Assembly: GCA_036924835.1 (NCBI GenBank)
Contig: JBAGRR010000001.1
Span: 3,549,001 to 3,613,000, forward strand
Source of the DNA: Nitrobacteraceae bacterium AZCC 1564
GTDB lineage: Bacteria > Pseudomonadota > Alphaproteobacteria > Rhizobiales > Xanthobacteraceae
Direction: 5' to 3'
Length of the DNA stretch: 64,000 bases
Shown here: positions 8,318 to 17,292 of the stretch, piece by piece
How positions within the stretch are numbered: the stretch's first letter is position 1
Layout of the letters: each line of letters starts with the position of its first letter
Position numbers and translations under genes: made by a program
Notes under the pieces: generated by a model
Database searches by the model: none
What the model was told of the DNA's origin: nothing
The model's input: the letters and a program-made list of their open reading frames with translations, nothing else

Positions 8318-9448
8318 TTAACCGCGGCGCGTGCCGATCGCCGTGCGATCGAACCGATAGACACGCCGGGCGTTGCCTTCGAACACCTTCTGCCTGTCGT
8401 CATCGGAGAGTGCCAGGGCGTCGATATACTTTTTTGTGTCGTCGAAGGAGCGGCCGGTCAGGGGATCGATTCCGCGAACCGCGCCCAGCATCTCGGAGGC
8501 AAACATGATGTTGTCGACCGGGATGACTTTGAACAGCAAATCGATTCCGGCCTGGTGATAGACACAGGTGTCGAAATAGACATTTTTGAGCAGCAGCTCT
8601 TCCAGTGGCGGCTTCTTCATGTCCTGCGCGAGTCCGCGGTAACGACCCCAGTGATAAGGCACGGCGCCGCCGCCGTGCGGAATGATCATCCGCAGCGTCG
8701 GGAAATCCTTGAATAGGTCAGACGTCAGGAATTGCATGAAGGCCGTCGTGTCCGCGGCTATATAGTGCCCGCCAGTGCCGTGAAAGTTCGGATTGACTGA
8801 CGCACTGACGTGAACCATGGCAGGCACGTCGAGTTCGACGAGCTTCTCATAGAGCGGATACCACCAGCGGTCAGTGAGAGGTGGATCGGTCCAGTAACCG
8901 CCGGACGGGTCCGGGTTCAGGTTCATGGCGACAAAGCCGTAGGATTTCACGCAGCGCTCTAATTCTTCGATGCAGTTGTCCGGCCGCACGCCCGGCGACT
9001 GCGGCAACTGCCCAACGCCGATGAAATTCTCGGGCAGCAGGGTGGAAATGCGATGGATGAGCTCGTTTGACACATGCGACCAGTCGGCGCTGGTCTCAGG
9101 CGTGCCGATGTGATGGCTCATTCCGGCGGCCCGGGGCGAAAAGATCGTGATGTCGGTGCCGCGCTCGCGCTGCAGCTTTAATTGAGGCTGGACGCTCTCG
9201 CGCAGCTCATCGTCGCTGATCTTGAGGCTGTCGATCAATGGCTTGGGCGACGAATCCTTCAGTGCCGCGATCTGAGCCTGGCGGAAGGTGAGCAAAGCCT
9301 TCGGTTCGGTCGTGTAATGGCCATGGCAGTCGATGACGAGTGACCTGGCCGGCGGCTGTTGGGCCATGGCAGGGAAAACAGCAGTGCTGGTGCTCAATGC
9401 GGCAAGCACGCTTGCACCCCTTAGCCATTCACGTCTGGATAATTCCAT
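8318..9448 (-). CDS. Exported amidohydrolase, LigJ/ACMSD-like
   Basis: About 376 residues from the ATG at 9448, which has GGGAGATGACGCG as ribosome binding site. The N-terminus MELSRREWLRGASVLAAL...AMAQ is a Tat-like signal peptide. The mature domain begins with metal-binding DCHGHYTTEP and continues with MVHVSASVNP, IIPHGGGAVPYHWGR and NIMFASEMLG. This is the amidohydrolase-2 family that includes 4-oxalomesaconate hydratase (LigJ) and ACMS decarboxylase; the DCHGHYTTEP start is most like LigJ. Export is unusual for the family. It is the first gene of a two-gene unit with the epoxide-hydrolase-like gene. Confidence 0.82.
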   Translation of the reverse strand: MELSRREWLRGASVLAALSTSTAVFPAMAQQPPARSLVIDCHGHYTTEPKALLTFRQAQIAALKDSSPKPLIDSLKISDDELRESVQPQLKLQRERGTDITIFSPRAAGMSHHIGTPETSADWSHVSNELIHRISTLLPENFIGVGQLPQSPGVRPDNCIEELERCVKSYGFVAMNLNPDPSGGYWTDPPLTDRWWYPLYEKLVELDVPAMVHVSASVNPNFHGTGGHYIAADTTAFMQFLTSDLFKDFPTLRMIIPHGGGAVPYHWGRYRGLAQDMKKPPLEELLLKNVYFDTCVYHQAGIDLLFKVIPVDNIMFASEMLGAVRGIDPLTGRSFDDTKKYIDALALSDDDRQKVFEGNARRVYRFDRTAIGTRRG

Positions 9449-9558
9449 CGCGTCATCTCCCATGTCGAGCTTCTTCGAGCTTTCAGACAGTGTGAGATGC
9501 AGCAGACGTTCTGTCCAGCACAGGACGCGTGGAAGCAATGCAAATCGCTGGTGATGGG

Positions 9559-9727
9559 GGTTCAGAAGTCCGCATCTTTCGTGCGGCGAGTCTGGGATGC
9601 GGACTTCTGAACCAAAGCCACACTAGATCAATAACTTGAGATCAATAACTTGCTAGTGTCGTTCGATTCCGAAGTTCGCAAACGAAGGTGCAGCGGAATA
9701 ACGCGAACTTCGGAATCGGGACACTAG
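9559..9727. repeat. Paired CTAG hairpin element (ttcag + gattc types)
   Basis: First hairpin: GGTTCAGAAGTCCGC...GCGGACTTCTGAACC ending CACTAG at 9626. The spacer ATCAATAACTTG is present twice with a GAG between. Second hairpin: CTAGTGTCGTTCGATTCC...GGAATCGGGACACTAG, 9652-9727. The first hairpin has GTCCGC in place of GTTCGC, with the matching change GCGGAC on the other arm. Confidence 0.85.
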
Positions 9728-9786
9728 GAGGACCTCGTCAGCTATCGCGTTGCTCGCAATCGGCGGCAACGCGATAGGTGAACTGA

Positions 9787-12192
9787 TTACCCCTTGCCGA
9801 TCGCGCGGCGACGCTCTGGTGTCGAATCGGGTTCGTCCGCAGGCGGCACCTGCATCAGGATGGTCTGGCTGCTGGGGTTTGCGATCGCGATGCCGAGCTC
9901 CTTGAAACGCCGCATCATGCGCCGGTTGAATTCGCGCTGAACCGCCCAGCGGCCTGAATCGGTACAGCGGATCTGCCCGACAATGGTTGCCATCGAGCCA
10001 TCGACCTTGTCGACGCCCCACAGCTCCAGATCGCTGCGCATCAGGTGACGATACTCCGGCTCATGCCGCATCTCGGAGGCGATGTCCTTCAAGACCTGGC
10101 CCACGCGATCGGTATCTTCCTTGTAGGGGACATTGACGCTGACGGATGCATTGCCCGCGCCGCGGCTGTTGTTGGTGACGCTGGTGACCGCGCTGAACGG
10201 CACGATATGCACGGCGCCATCGCCAGCCCGTAGCCGAATGGTGCGGATTGACAAGTTCTCTACGGTGCCGGTCAGCCCGGACACCGTGACGGTATCGCCG
10301 ACATGGACGACGTTCTCCAAGAGCAGGAACAGCCCGGTGATCAGATCCTGCACCAGCTTCTGCGATCCGAAGCCGACCGCGATGCCGACGATACCGGCGC
10401 CTGCCAGCAGAGGCGCGACATTGACGCCAACTTCGCTCAGTGCCGTCAGAGCGACAACGGCGATAATGACGGTCAGCAATGCCGTCCGCAGCATCGGAAG
10501 AAATGTTCGCAACCTTGCGGCACGCGCAAAGTGCCCGTCATGGGTCAGCCGTGTGAGCTGCTGGTCGAGCAACGCGTTGCTGATTTCCCATACGGCTGCG
10601 GCGATCAAAGTTGCGATGCCGATCGTGACGATGGCTGAGAGCAGACGGGCACCGATTTGCCCCGTGGAGAACCAGTAGAGCGCGTCGATTCCCCAAACCT
10701 CCAAGAGGGCGATAAAGCCGAGGGCTGATACAATGTAGGATACGGTCTTGCGCAACATCGGCAGATAGCGATTGGCGCGGGTCTCGATTCCCGGAAAGCG
10801 CTCGACGATGTCAGCCGGCACGCGAAAGATGCGGTCAATCGTGCCAATGAGCACCACCGACAAGAGACGTGCGATCAGGATGACTGCAATGGTGCCGACC
10901 ACGTACTGGAACAATAGGGCGTAGCCGTTTTGGATTCTGAGGGCCCAAACAACCCAAAGACCCATCACAAGTGCAATGGCGATGTAATGCCAGAAATGAG
11001 CAAGCCGGTTGCGCATTGCGGCCATCACGCCGCCACTGGCATTGGTGCGGATAAGCTCAGCGATGGGACGGCGGCACTGCAGAATGATGACAACCACCAG
11101 CAGATGAACCGTCAGCACGACAAGCCGCAGCAGCGCGAAGTAGCCGGGGCGGTAGAGGCCCAGCAGCAGAGCGACGTTGGCAAGCGCGATGCCGAAGACG
11201 CCGACAGTGGCAATGCGCCGGACCCAGATTTCGATATAGGCCGCTGTCTCACCGCGAATGGTGAAGATGCTGAGTTGTCCGGATGACACCAGCGTCCGGG
11301 CAACGCACATGATGACCCGCCGCAGGACATAGGCATTCACGATCGCAAGGATCACGAGCCGCGACGTCGCCAACTCGCCGATTTCCGTGCCAAGCAGCAT
11401 GTTGCCGACAGCGGCAAACGCAATGACCGGTAACAAGTCCAGCACAAGCCGCCCGAGCACGAAGGGCAGACGCATCAGCGCTTGCCATGCGTGGGTCAAC
11501 TTGATGCGCCGCTGACGTGTCTGCACCGCGGCTTCCGCCGGCTCGGCCGGGAGCGATGCGATTTCGTCCTGCGTCAAAGTAGAGGTTGTCGTGGCGCGCG
11601 CGGAGTTCGGAATACGCGCGTCGAGCAACGCAAGAGGCCGCCGTACGGCCCGCCGAGCCAGCCACTCCACGGCCAACGCGCCTCCCAGCACCAGCGCCAG
11701 TTTCCACGCGATGTCGAGCAGAAGATTGTAGGTTGCCGGGTTGGTGGCGCTGCGCTGAAGCCAATACCACAGCAGCGGGAAGTGCGTCACCGCGTTTGCA
11801 GCGGCTGCGATTTGGGCCGAAATGGCGCCGAGCTGTTCGGACGCTTGCAGAAGAAGTTGTGCGCCGAGGCCGTCCGAATCCACCGGTATGACCGCAGGCT
11901 TCTCGCTCGGTGCGGCCGCCGGGGCGGGAGCAGGCTTCTCGGCCTGAGGCTGTTGGGATTGGGATGGTTGAGGTTTGGCATTGGCGAGCGCGCGCAATGT
12001 GTCGATGAACTGGGCGCGCTTCGCATCGTCCTGCAGCGTCTCCAGCGCGCGCCGCGCCTCGTCGGGTGTCAGGGTGCTCGCCGCCGGTGGGGGAGAATGC
12101 TGGGCCGGAGTCGGGGCAGGCGACTGCGCCGCCGCCTGACCAGCGATTACAAAAAGAGCAAGGAAAACAGTAGCGATTGACTTGAAAACCAC
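9787..12192 (-). CDS. Large mechanosensitive ion channel, MscS family
   Basis: An 801-residue inner-membrane channel protein. It has an N-terminal signal peptide (MVFKSIATVFLALFVIAGQAAAQ), a Pro/Ala/Gln-rich periplasmic segment to about 100, around ten hydrophobic helices, then the MscS pore helix LLAGAGIVGIAVGFGSQKLV, beta domain HVGDTVTVSGLTGTVENLSIRT and an alpha/beta cytoplasmic end. Far longer than E. coli MscS (286 residues), nearer to the YbdG/YjeP-like long forms. The start is GTG with GAGGGG 5 nt upstream. Role: pressure release on osmotic downshift. Confidence 0.9.
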   Translation of the reverse strand: MVFKSIATVFLALFVIAGQAAAQSPAPTPAQHSPPPAASTLTPDEARRALETLQDDAKRAQFIDTLRALANAKPQPSQSQQPQAEKPAPAPAAAPSEKPAVIPVDSDGLGAQLLLQASEQLGAISAQIAAAANAVTHFPLLWYWLQRSATNPATYNLLLDIAWKLALVLGGALAVEWLARRAVRRPLALLDARIPNSARATTTSTLTQDEIASLPAEPAEAAVQTRQRRIKLTHAWQALMRLPFVLGRLVLDLLPVIAFAAVGNMLLGTEIGELATSRLVILAIVNAYVLRRVIMCVARTLVSSGQLSIFTIRGETAAYIEIWVRRIATVGVFGIALANVALLLGLYRPGYFALLRLVVLTVHLLVVVIILQCRRPIAELIRTNASGGVMAAMRNRLAHFWHYIAIALVMGLWVVWALRIQNGYALLFQYVVGTIAVILIARLLSVVLIGTIDRIFRVPADIVERFPGIETRANRYLPMLRKTVSYIVSALGFIALLEVWGIDALYWFSTGQIGARLLSAIVTIGIATLIAAAVWEISNALLDQQLTRLTHDGHFARAARLRTFLPMLRTALLTVIIAVVALTALSEVGVNVAPLLAGAGIVGIAVGFGSQKLVQDLITGLFLLLENVVHVGDTVTVSGLTGTVENLSIRTIRLRAGDGAVHIVPFSAVTSVTNNSRGAGNASVSVNVPYKEDTDRVGQVLKDIASEMRHEPEYRHLMRSDLELWGVDKVDGSMATIVGQIRCTDSGRWAVQREFNRRMMRRFKELGIAIANPSSQTILMQVPPADEPDSTPERRRAIGKG

Positions 12193-12207
12193 GAGTGCCC
12201 CTCAGTC

Positions 12208-12376
12208 CTAGTGCGCTGGATTTGACGTTCGTACCAGCATTGCGGCGAGTCATCAGTGCGAACGTCAAATCCAAAAAGCGCACTAGCTTCATAGAGTTGC
12301 TAGTGTCCCACTTGGTTCTAACGTTCGCAAGCGAGAGTGCTGCAAAGTGATGCGAACGTTAGAACCGGGACACTAG
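12208..12376. repeat. Paired CTAG hairpin element (gatttgac + ttctaac types)
   Basis: 12208-12286 is CTAGTGCGCTGGATTTGACGTTCG...CGAACGTCAAATCC...GCGCACTAG; 12300-12376 is CTAGTGTCCC...GGTTCTAACGTTCGC...GCGAACGTTAGAACCGGGACACTAG. The spacer is CTTCATAGAGTTG. The same pair occurs inverted at 19073-19235. It lies just upstream of the MscS start. Confidence 0.88.
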
Positions 12377-12602
12377 CGAAGAGATTTTTCCCTATCCTCT
12401 TATGTCCAAAATTGGCTGATTCGGCGGCCATCGTTTGGCATTTCTGAAGATTCGGCGATACTGGCGCGGATGGCTGGAGTCGAAAAACGCGTCGTTTTGG
12501 CGAGACTTCAGGTACGTCCGGCGGAATGAATCTTGCAAAGTTTGGAGCTGAATTGGGGAAGCGGGACCTGATCCCGCGCTGGAGCTGAAACGGAGCCGAT
12601 AC

Positions 12603-13562
12603 ATGATCAAGAGCCTGAGATGGCCACTCGTGCTGGCAGGGGTGCTGCTCTCCTTGGGAGCCCAGGCTGATCCCTGGCCATCGAAGCTGATAAAGACTGT
12701 CATTCCCTATGGTGCAGGAAGCGCCACGGATGTGGTGCCGCGCATGATCCTTGAACGTGTCGCGACTGAACTCGGTCAGCCGATCGTGATCGAGAACCGC
12801 ACCGGAGCCGGCGGCACCATTGGGACGACAGCGGTGGCGCGTGCGGAGCCGGATGGCTATACGATCCTCGCTCACTCCTCGGCCTATACGATCACGCCGT
12901 CGATCATCGCCGATCTTCAGTACGATCCCGTGAAGGACCTCACATCGGTGCTGATGATGGGTTACAGCGCCAACGTGATGATCGTCTCGCCATCCAAGCC
13001 GTGGAAGACGATTCAGGAATTCGTCGCAGCAGCGAAGCAAAAGGACTCAGCAATCACGTTTGGTTCGGTTGGTGTCGGCACCGCGACGCATATGAGCGCC
13101 GAGAAGTTTCGCCTCGCCGCCGGCTTCGAGGCGACGCACATTCCGTATCGTGGTGGATCGGAAACGATCACCGACATTCTCGGTGGCCGGATCGATTTCT
13201 ATTTCTGTCCGCTTGCGACGGCTCTTCCTTTGATCCGCGAGGGTCGGGTCCGCGCACTTGTGGTATCCACGGCGAAGCGCGTTGCCGATCTGCCCGATGT
13301 GCCGACACCGCTCGAGGCAGGATACAACGATGCGGACAGCGCAATCTGGTTCGGCATCTTCATGCCATCGAAAACGCCACGTGAGATCGTTGAAAAATTT
13401 CACGCTGCGGGCATCAAGGTGCTCGCTGATCCTTCCATGCAGGAAAACCTGAAGCGCTTAGGCGTTGATCCTTGGCCGCTGACCACCAAGGAGATGGACG
13501 AGCTTGTCGGGCGCGAACTTGTTGCCAACGCACAGCTCGTCAAAGCAGCGGGAATAAAATAG
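12603..13562 (+). CDS. Tripartite tricarboxylate transporter substrate-binding protein (TctC/Bug)
   Basis: A 319-residue periplasmic binding protein with a signal peptide (MIKSLRWPLVLAGVLLSLGAQA). TctC-family segments are IKTVIPYGAGSATDVVPRMI, VIENRTGAGGTIGTTAVARAEPDGYT, FGSVGVGTATHM and RVADLPDVPT. It binds a carboxylate ligand for uptake, but no TctA/TctB membrane genes are adjacent, as is common for Bug orphans. GGAGC precedes the start. Ligand unknown. Confidence 0.9.
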   Translation: MIKSLRWPLVLAGVLLSLGAQADPWPSKLIKTVIPYGAGSATDVVPRMILERVATELGQPIVIENRTGAGGTIGTTAVARAEPDGYTILAHSSAYTITPSIIADLQYDPVKDLTSVLMMGYSANVMIVSPSKPWKTIQEFVAAAKQKDSAITFGSVGVGTATHMSAEKFRLAAGFEATHIPYRGGSETITDILGGRIDFYFCPLATALPLIREGRVRALVVSTAKRVADLPDVPTPLEAGYNDADSAIWFGIFMPSKTPREIVEKFHAAGIKVLADPSMQENLKRLGVDPWPLTTKEMDELVGRELVANAQLVKAAGIK

Positions 13563-13712
13563 CGGAAGACGACGTAAATTTCCGCTTTGTTAACGGTGAA
13601 CCGGCTCCTGTGATGCAGGCGGGTGTCGTTCCTGCTATGCAGGATGGATGCTTAGGCTCGTGACAGTAGGTCTGTTCTAGCGTCGAATACCGGTGCGAGG
13701 CCGCAGCCGGTC

Positions 13713-13844
13713 ATCGACACCAAAGACGATTCCGCCACAACCTACTGGGCCTCCAAACTGAGCGTATCACCGCAGGATCTTGCGGACGCCATCGCTAAAG
13801 TCGGGCCTTCTGTCGCTGCGGTTCGCCGCGCGCTCGGCAAGTAA
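13713..13844 (+). pseudogene. DUF3606 C-terminal remnant
   Basis: The frame read from 13713 gives IDTKDDSATTYWASKLSVSP, then LADAIAKVGPSVAAVRRALGK and TAA. This is the ending of DUF3606 small proteins. No ATG, GTG or TTG with a ribosome binding site opens this frame, and a TAG blocks it upstream at about 13650, so the N-terminus appears lost. The rest of the 13563-13864 gap shows nothing else. Confidence 0.5.
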
Positions 13845-13864
13845 GGCGCCAGCCGACGATCGTT

Positions 13865-14239
13865 TCAGCGATAGTAGTAATCGCGGAAGGTCCGCCGCCG
13901 CGGCGGCCTGTTCAGCACCAGCGCCAGCATGAAACCAACGGCGCCCGCAACGAGCAATGAACCGAGAGGTTGCTCTTTCACAGTCGAGGCGACTGCGCGG
14001 CTGCCTTCGCGATAGTATTCGCTGCCGGTGTCCATCGCGTCCTTGGCGATGTTACTTGCGGCTTCGCCAGCATCACGCGCGACGTCCTTGGCCTGACCGT
14101 AGAGGTTCTGTGCAACACCGGATGCTTCTCGTGCGCGCCCGGAAGCTTCCCGCGCGGTATCGCTTGTTGCATGTCCGAAAGCGCTCTCGACTTTGCCAGC
14201 GGCATCGTTGGCTGCGCCTGTAATTCGATCTTTATCCAT
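13865..14239 (-). CDS. CsbD-like stress protein with C-terminal membrane anchor
   Basis: A 124-residue protein. The N-terminus MDKDRITGAANDAAGKVESAFG is CsbD-like; the middle is an Ala-rich amphipathic stretch; the end has a glycine-zipper transmembrane segment (LGSLLVAGAVGFMLALVLN) and a basic tail, as in ElaB/DUF883 proteins. It is expected to be a stress-induced membrane-anchored protein. The ATG at 14239 is preceded by AGGAGG. An EcfG-like promoter lies upstream, and a DUF2171 gene is divergent. Confidence 0.8.
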   Translation of the reverse strand: MDKDRITGAANDAAGKVESAFGHATSDTAREASGRAREASGVAQNLYGQAKDVARDAGEAASNIAKDAMDTGSEYYREGSRAVASTVKEQPLGSLLVAGAVGFMLALVLNRPPRRRTFRDYYYR

Positions 14240-14265
14240 GGATGATCCTCCTGATGTGGCAGGCT

Positions 14266-14290
14266 AACTGCCGTCATGTCTGAGGGTTCC
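14266..14290 (-). promoter_or_regulatory. Candidate EcfG promoter for the CsbD-like gene
   Basis: On the minus strand GGAAC (14290-14286), 16 nt, then AGTT (14269-14266). This is one mismatch from GGAAC-N16-CGTT and lies about 27 nt before the start codon. Confidence 0.4.
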
Positions 14291-14340
14291 GTCGAACGAT
14301 CAAATCACCAATTTGCCGCAGATGTTATGACGCGGTTCCG

Positions 14341-14365
14341 GCAACTCCCTGCAGCTTGCGCCGTT
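14341..14365 (+). promoter_or_regulatory. Candidate EcfG promoter for the DUF2171 gene
   Basis: GCAAC (14341-14345), 16 nt, CGTT (14362-14365), 28 nt before the DUF2171 ATG. It has one mismatch in the -35 box. Confidence 0.35.
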
Positions 14366-14393
14366 AGCGCTGTGCAAACTCGGAGGTGAAGAC

Positions 14394-14612
14394 ATGAAAG
14401 ACCTTTCGAAAATCAAGGAACATATGGACGTATTCGACTCGACCGGAAAGAACATCGGCCAGGTCGACCATCTGGAAGGCAAGGATAAGATCAAGCTCAC
14501 CAAGAGCAGCTCGCCAGATGGGCAGCATCATTTCGTACCGGTGGCGTGGATCGATCACATCGATACACATGTTCACCTTAAGAAACCGGTCAGTGATGTG
14601 ACCATGATGTAG
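14394..14612 (+). CDS. DUF2171 domain protein (PRC-barrel-like)
   Basis: A 72-residue protein: DLSKIKEHMDVFDSTGKNIG at the start, then HLEGKDKIKLTKSSSPDGQH and WIDHIDTHVHLKKP. This matches the DUF2171 family of short PRC-barrel-like proteins, often stress-linked. GGAGGTGAAGAC precedes the ATG. It is divergent from the CsbD-like gene and followed by a terminator. Confidence 0.82.
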   Translation: MKDLSKIKEHMDVFDSTGKNIGQVDHLEGKDKIKLTKSSSPDGQHHFVPVAWIDHIDTHVHLKKPVSDVTMM

Positions 14613-14635
14613 ACTTCAAAACAGCAAATGAAAAA

Positions 14636-14672
14636 GCCCGCTCGAAAAATGAGCGGGATTTGTTTTTTCGCT
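14636..14672 (+). terminator. Rho-independent terminator
   Basis: GCCCGCTC-GAAAAAT-GAGCGGGATTTGTTTTTTC, about 25 nt after the DUF2171 stop. Confidence 0.75.
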
Positions 14673-14755
14673 GCTATGGCATTTAGACGGCGAATCGAAA
14701 AAGTGCCGCCATCCATTGAATGGCGGCACTGGCATTGGTCAAAAACTTATGCGTT

Positions 14756-15580
14756 TCAACTCTTAATGAACGCGAGCAAGTCGGCGTTGATTGTTTCGGC
14801 CTCAGTTGTCGGCATGCCGTGCGGAAAACCCTTGTAGGTTTTCAGGGTGCCGTTTTTCAACAACTTGGCACTGAGCGGACCAGAGTCAGCATAAGGCACG
14901 ATCTGGTCGTCATCGCCATGCATGACCAATACCGGCACCGTAATTTTCTTAAGGTCTTCAGTGAAGTCCGTTTGCGAGAAGGCAACGATGCCGTCGTAGT
15001 GCGCTTTGGCTCCGCCCATCATCCCCTGCCGCCACCAGTTCTGGATAATTGCTTCGGAAGGCTTCGCGCCCGGCCGATTAAAACCGTAGAACGGTCCTGC
15101 CGGCAGATCGCGATAGAACTGGGCACGGTTTGCGGCGAGTTGGGCCTGCAGATCATCAAAGACGCTCTTGGGCAGGCCGCCCGGATTGTTCGGCGTTTGC
15201 ACCATGATCGGCGGCACAGCACTGATGAGGGCAGCCTTGGCGACGCGACTCTCGCCGTGACGCGCAATGTAGTGTGCAACCTCACCGCCACCGGTCGAGT
15301 GGCCGACATGTACTGCGTTCTTAAGGTCGAGGTGTGCGGTGAGTGCGGCGAGGTCGTCAGCGTAGTGATCCATGTCATGGCCCTCTCCGGTCTGGGTAGA
15401 CCGGCCGTGGCCGCGGCGATCATGGGCAATGACACGGAAGCCCTTGTTCAGGAAAAACAACATCTGCGCGTCCCAGTCATCAGCCGAAAGCGGCCAGCCA
15501 TGACTGAAAACGATCGGCTGTCCGGAGCCCCAATCCTTGTAATAAATTTCCGTACCGTCTTTGACTGTAATGCTTGGCAT
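14756..15580 (-). CDS. Alpha/beta hydrolase, non-heme chloroperoxidase-like
   Basis: A 274-residue cytoplasmic alpha/beta hydrolase. Segments: [18 protein letters not shown] (oxyanion region), [11 protein letters not shown], nucleophile elbow VGHSTGGGE (Ser about 98), [11 protein letters not shown] (acid) and GFPHGMPTT (His). This pattern is the cofactor-free haloperoxidase/arylesterase family; most members act as esterases or perhydrolases. It stands alone on the minus strand. Confidence 0.9.
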   Translation of the reverse strand: MPSITVKDGTEIYYKDWGSGQPIVFSHGWPLSADDWDAQMLFFLNKGFRVIAHDRRGHGRSTQTGEGHDMDHYADDLAALTAHLDLKNAVHVGHSTGGGEVAHYIARHGESRVAKAALISAVPPIMVQTPNNPGGLPKSVFDDLQAQLAANRAQFYRDLPAGPFYGFNRPGAKPSEAIIQNWWRQGMMGGAKAHYDGIVAFSQTDFTEDLKKITVPVLVMHGDDDQIVPYADSGPLSAKLLKNGTLKTYKGFPHGMPTTEAETINADLLAFIKS

Positions 15581-15708
15581 CTCGATGTCCTCTTTAACGT
15601 AATCACTCTACAAACCCGGCAGACAGAATGTAGCGGATCCTCGTGGCATTTGCGCGACCAACATTGTCCCTAGGTATAGATCGTCGGTCCATAGGTGTAA
15701 GTTGGCAG

Positions 15709-15790
15709 CACAAACGCCTGCTCTCGAAAGAGAGACAGGCGTTTGTCGGTCGTTGCAGAGTAAAAAACGACAGCATTAGTCCCAATGCTG
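15709..15790. terminator. Two hairpins between the hydrolase and wrbA
   Basis: ACAAACGCCTGCTCTC-GAAA-GAGAGACAGGCGTTTGT (about 15709-15747) is a long stem, followed by CAGCATTAGTCCCAATGCTG. Both lie downstream of wrbA on the minus strand and are likely its terminator region. Confidence 0.5.
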
Positions 15791-15803
15791 CCGTTTCGTT
15801 CGA

Positions 15804-16403
15804 TCAACCGTGCAGCTTCTTCGCTGCTTCGGCGATGGTCTTGCCTTGGTAACGCGCGGCGTTGAGCTCGTTCTCGCTTGGCGGGCGGCTGCCGTCGCCG
15901 TCCGTGATCGTGGTCGCGCCATAAGGCGAACCACCAGTCACTTCCTTGACGCCCATTTGCCCAGCAAATCCGTAGTTCAGGCCGACAACCACCATGCCGA
16001 AGTGCAGGAGGTTGGTGATGATCGAGAACAGCGTGGTTTCCTGACCGCCGTGCTGCGTCGCTGTCGATGTGAATGCGCCACCGACCTTTCCGTGCAGAGC
16101 GCCTTTCGCCCAGAGGCCGCCGGCCTGATCGAGGAAATTCGCCATCTGCGAGGCGATGCGGCCGAAGCGTGTGCCGGTGCCGACGATGATTGCATCATAA
16201 TTCGCAAGGTCCTCAATCTTCGCGATCGGCGCATCCTGATCAACCTTGTAATACGCTGCCTTCGCAACTTCTGGGGGGACGAGCTCCGGCACGCGCTTGA
16301 TGTCGACGGAGGCGCCGGCTTGGCGCGCCCCTTCGGCGACAGCCTCTGCCATCGCCTCGATGTGGCCGTAAGCCGAATAATAAAGAACGAGAACCTTAGT
16401 CAT
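15804..16403 (-). CDS. wrbA: NAD(P)H:quinone oxidoreductase WrbA
   Basis: A 199-residue flavodoxin-fold enzyme, the usual WrbA length when started at [19 protein letters not shown] (ATG 16403). FMN-binding loops are visible: [24 protein letters not shown] and [11 protein letters not shown]. It performs two-electron reduction of quinones, limiting semiquinone stress. A start at 16415 would add four residues. It is downstream of a pirin and an SDR gene on the same strand, a set consistent with electrophile/quinone defence. Confidence 0.95.
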   Translation of the reverse strand: MTKVLVLYYSAYGHIEAMAEAVAEGARQAGASVDIKRVPELVPPEVAKAAYYKVDQDAPIAKIEDLANYDAIIVGTGTRFGRIASQMANFLDQAGGLWAKGALHGKVGGAFTSTATQHGGQETTLFSIITNLLHFGMVVVGLNYGFAGQMGVKEVTGGSPYGATTITDGDGSRPPSENELNAARYQGKTIAEAAKKLHG

Positions 16404-16520
16404 TGTAGTCTCCATTTACGGATTGGGTATTTCGGTTGTGATGCGAGAGAAAGGTGCTTGAGATTCATCCACCGTCGTGGGCCACACTTTGGATGCAGGC
16501 GACGACAGACAATTGATGGA

Positions 16521-17219
16521 TTAGGCGGCGTCGACCATCACGATCTCGGAATCTTCGAGTGCGGTGATCTTCAGCTTCGTTTCGTTCGAAATGGCGAGGC
16601 CGTCGCGAGCGTTGGCCCTAACACCATTGACTTCGACAGCTCCTGCTGCAGGCACCAGGTAACCCTTGCGATCGTTTGCGAGGGCATACTCGGCGCTTTC
16701 GCCGGCCTTCAATGTCGTGGCGAGCACGCGCGCATCAGCGCGGATTGGCAGTGCGTCAGTGTCGGACTCAAAGCCGCTGGCGACCGTTACGAGTTTTCCG
16801 GAGCGATCTGCTTTCGGGAAAGGCTTCGCACCCCATGTTGGCTGTCCGCCTCCTTTGCTCGGTTCGATCCAGATCTGAAACAGCGTCGTCTTCACCGGTT
16901 CGAGATTGTATTCAGCGTGCCGGATGCCTGAGCCTGCGCTCATCACCTGAACGTCGCCGGCTTCGGTGCGCCCCTTGTTGCCGAGGCTGTCCTGATGGGT
17001 GATCGCGCCCTCGCGCACATAAGTGATGATTTCCATGTTGGCATGCGGATGCGCAGGAAAGCCGGTGTTGGGCTCAATCTCGTCGTCGTTCCAGACGCGT
17101 AGCGCGCCGTGGCCCATATTGTTGGGATCGTAGTGGCTGCCGAATGAGAAGTGATGCTTAGCTTTGAGCCAGCCGTGGTCGGCACCGCCAAGTTTATTGA
17201 AAGGACGAAGTTCAATCAT
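16521..17219 (-). CDS. Pirin family protein (quercetinase-like)
   Basis: A 232-residue bicupin from the ATG at 17219 (AGAAGAAAG upstream). Pirin signatures: GFPAHPHANMEIITYV supplies metal-binding His residues, GDVQVMSAGSGIRHAEYN the other ligands, and LFQIWIEPSKGG follows. Bacterial pirins bind Fe or related metals, and some are quercetinases. Between the SDR and wrbA genes. Confidence 0.92.
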   Translation of the reverse strand: MIELRPFNKLGGADHGWLKAKHHFSFGSHYDPNNMGHGALRVWNDDEIEPNTGFPAHPHANMEIITYVREGAITHQDSLGNKGRTEAGDVQVMSAGSGIRHAEYNLEPVKTTLFQIWIEPSKGGGQPTWGAKPFPKADRSGKLVTVASGFESDTDALPIRADARVLATTLKAGESAEYALANDRKGYLVPAAGAVEVNGVRANARDGLAISNETKLKITALEDSEIVMVDAA

Positions 17220-17250
17220 TGGATTGTCTTTCTTCTTGGAGGGAGGGGAG

Positions 17251-17278
17251 CAAGCCACGCGGGTCCCGCGTGGCTTGT
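17251..17278 (+). terminator. Hairpin between SDR and pirin genes
   Basis: CAAGCCACGCGGG-TC-CCGCGTGGCTTG followed on the plus side by TTTGAGCTTTTTC. The T tract is on the plus strand although both neighbours are on the minus strand. It may instead attenuate or process the SDR-pirin transcript. Confidence 0.4.
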
Positions 17279-17292
17279 TTGAGCTTTTTCTG

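Noticed and set aside
14720..15673. Long plus-strand open frame of 317 codons
   Set aside because: Antisense of the alpha/beta hydrolase gene at 14756-15580 and without recognisable motifs.
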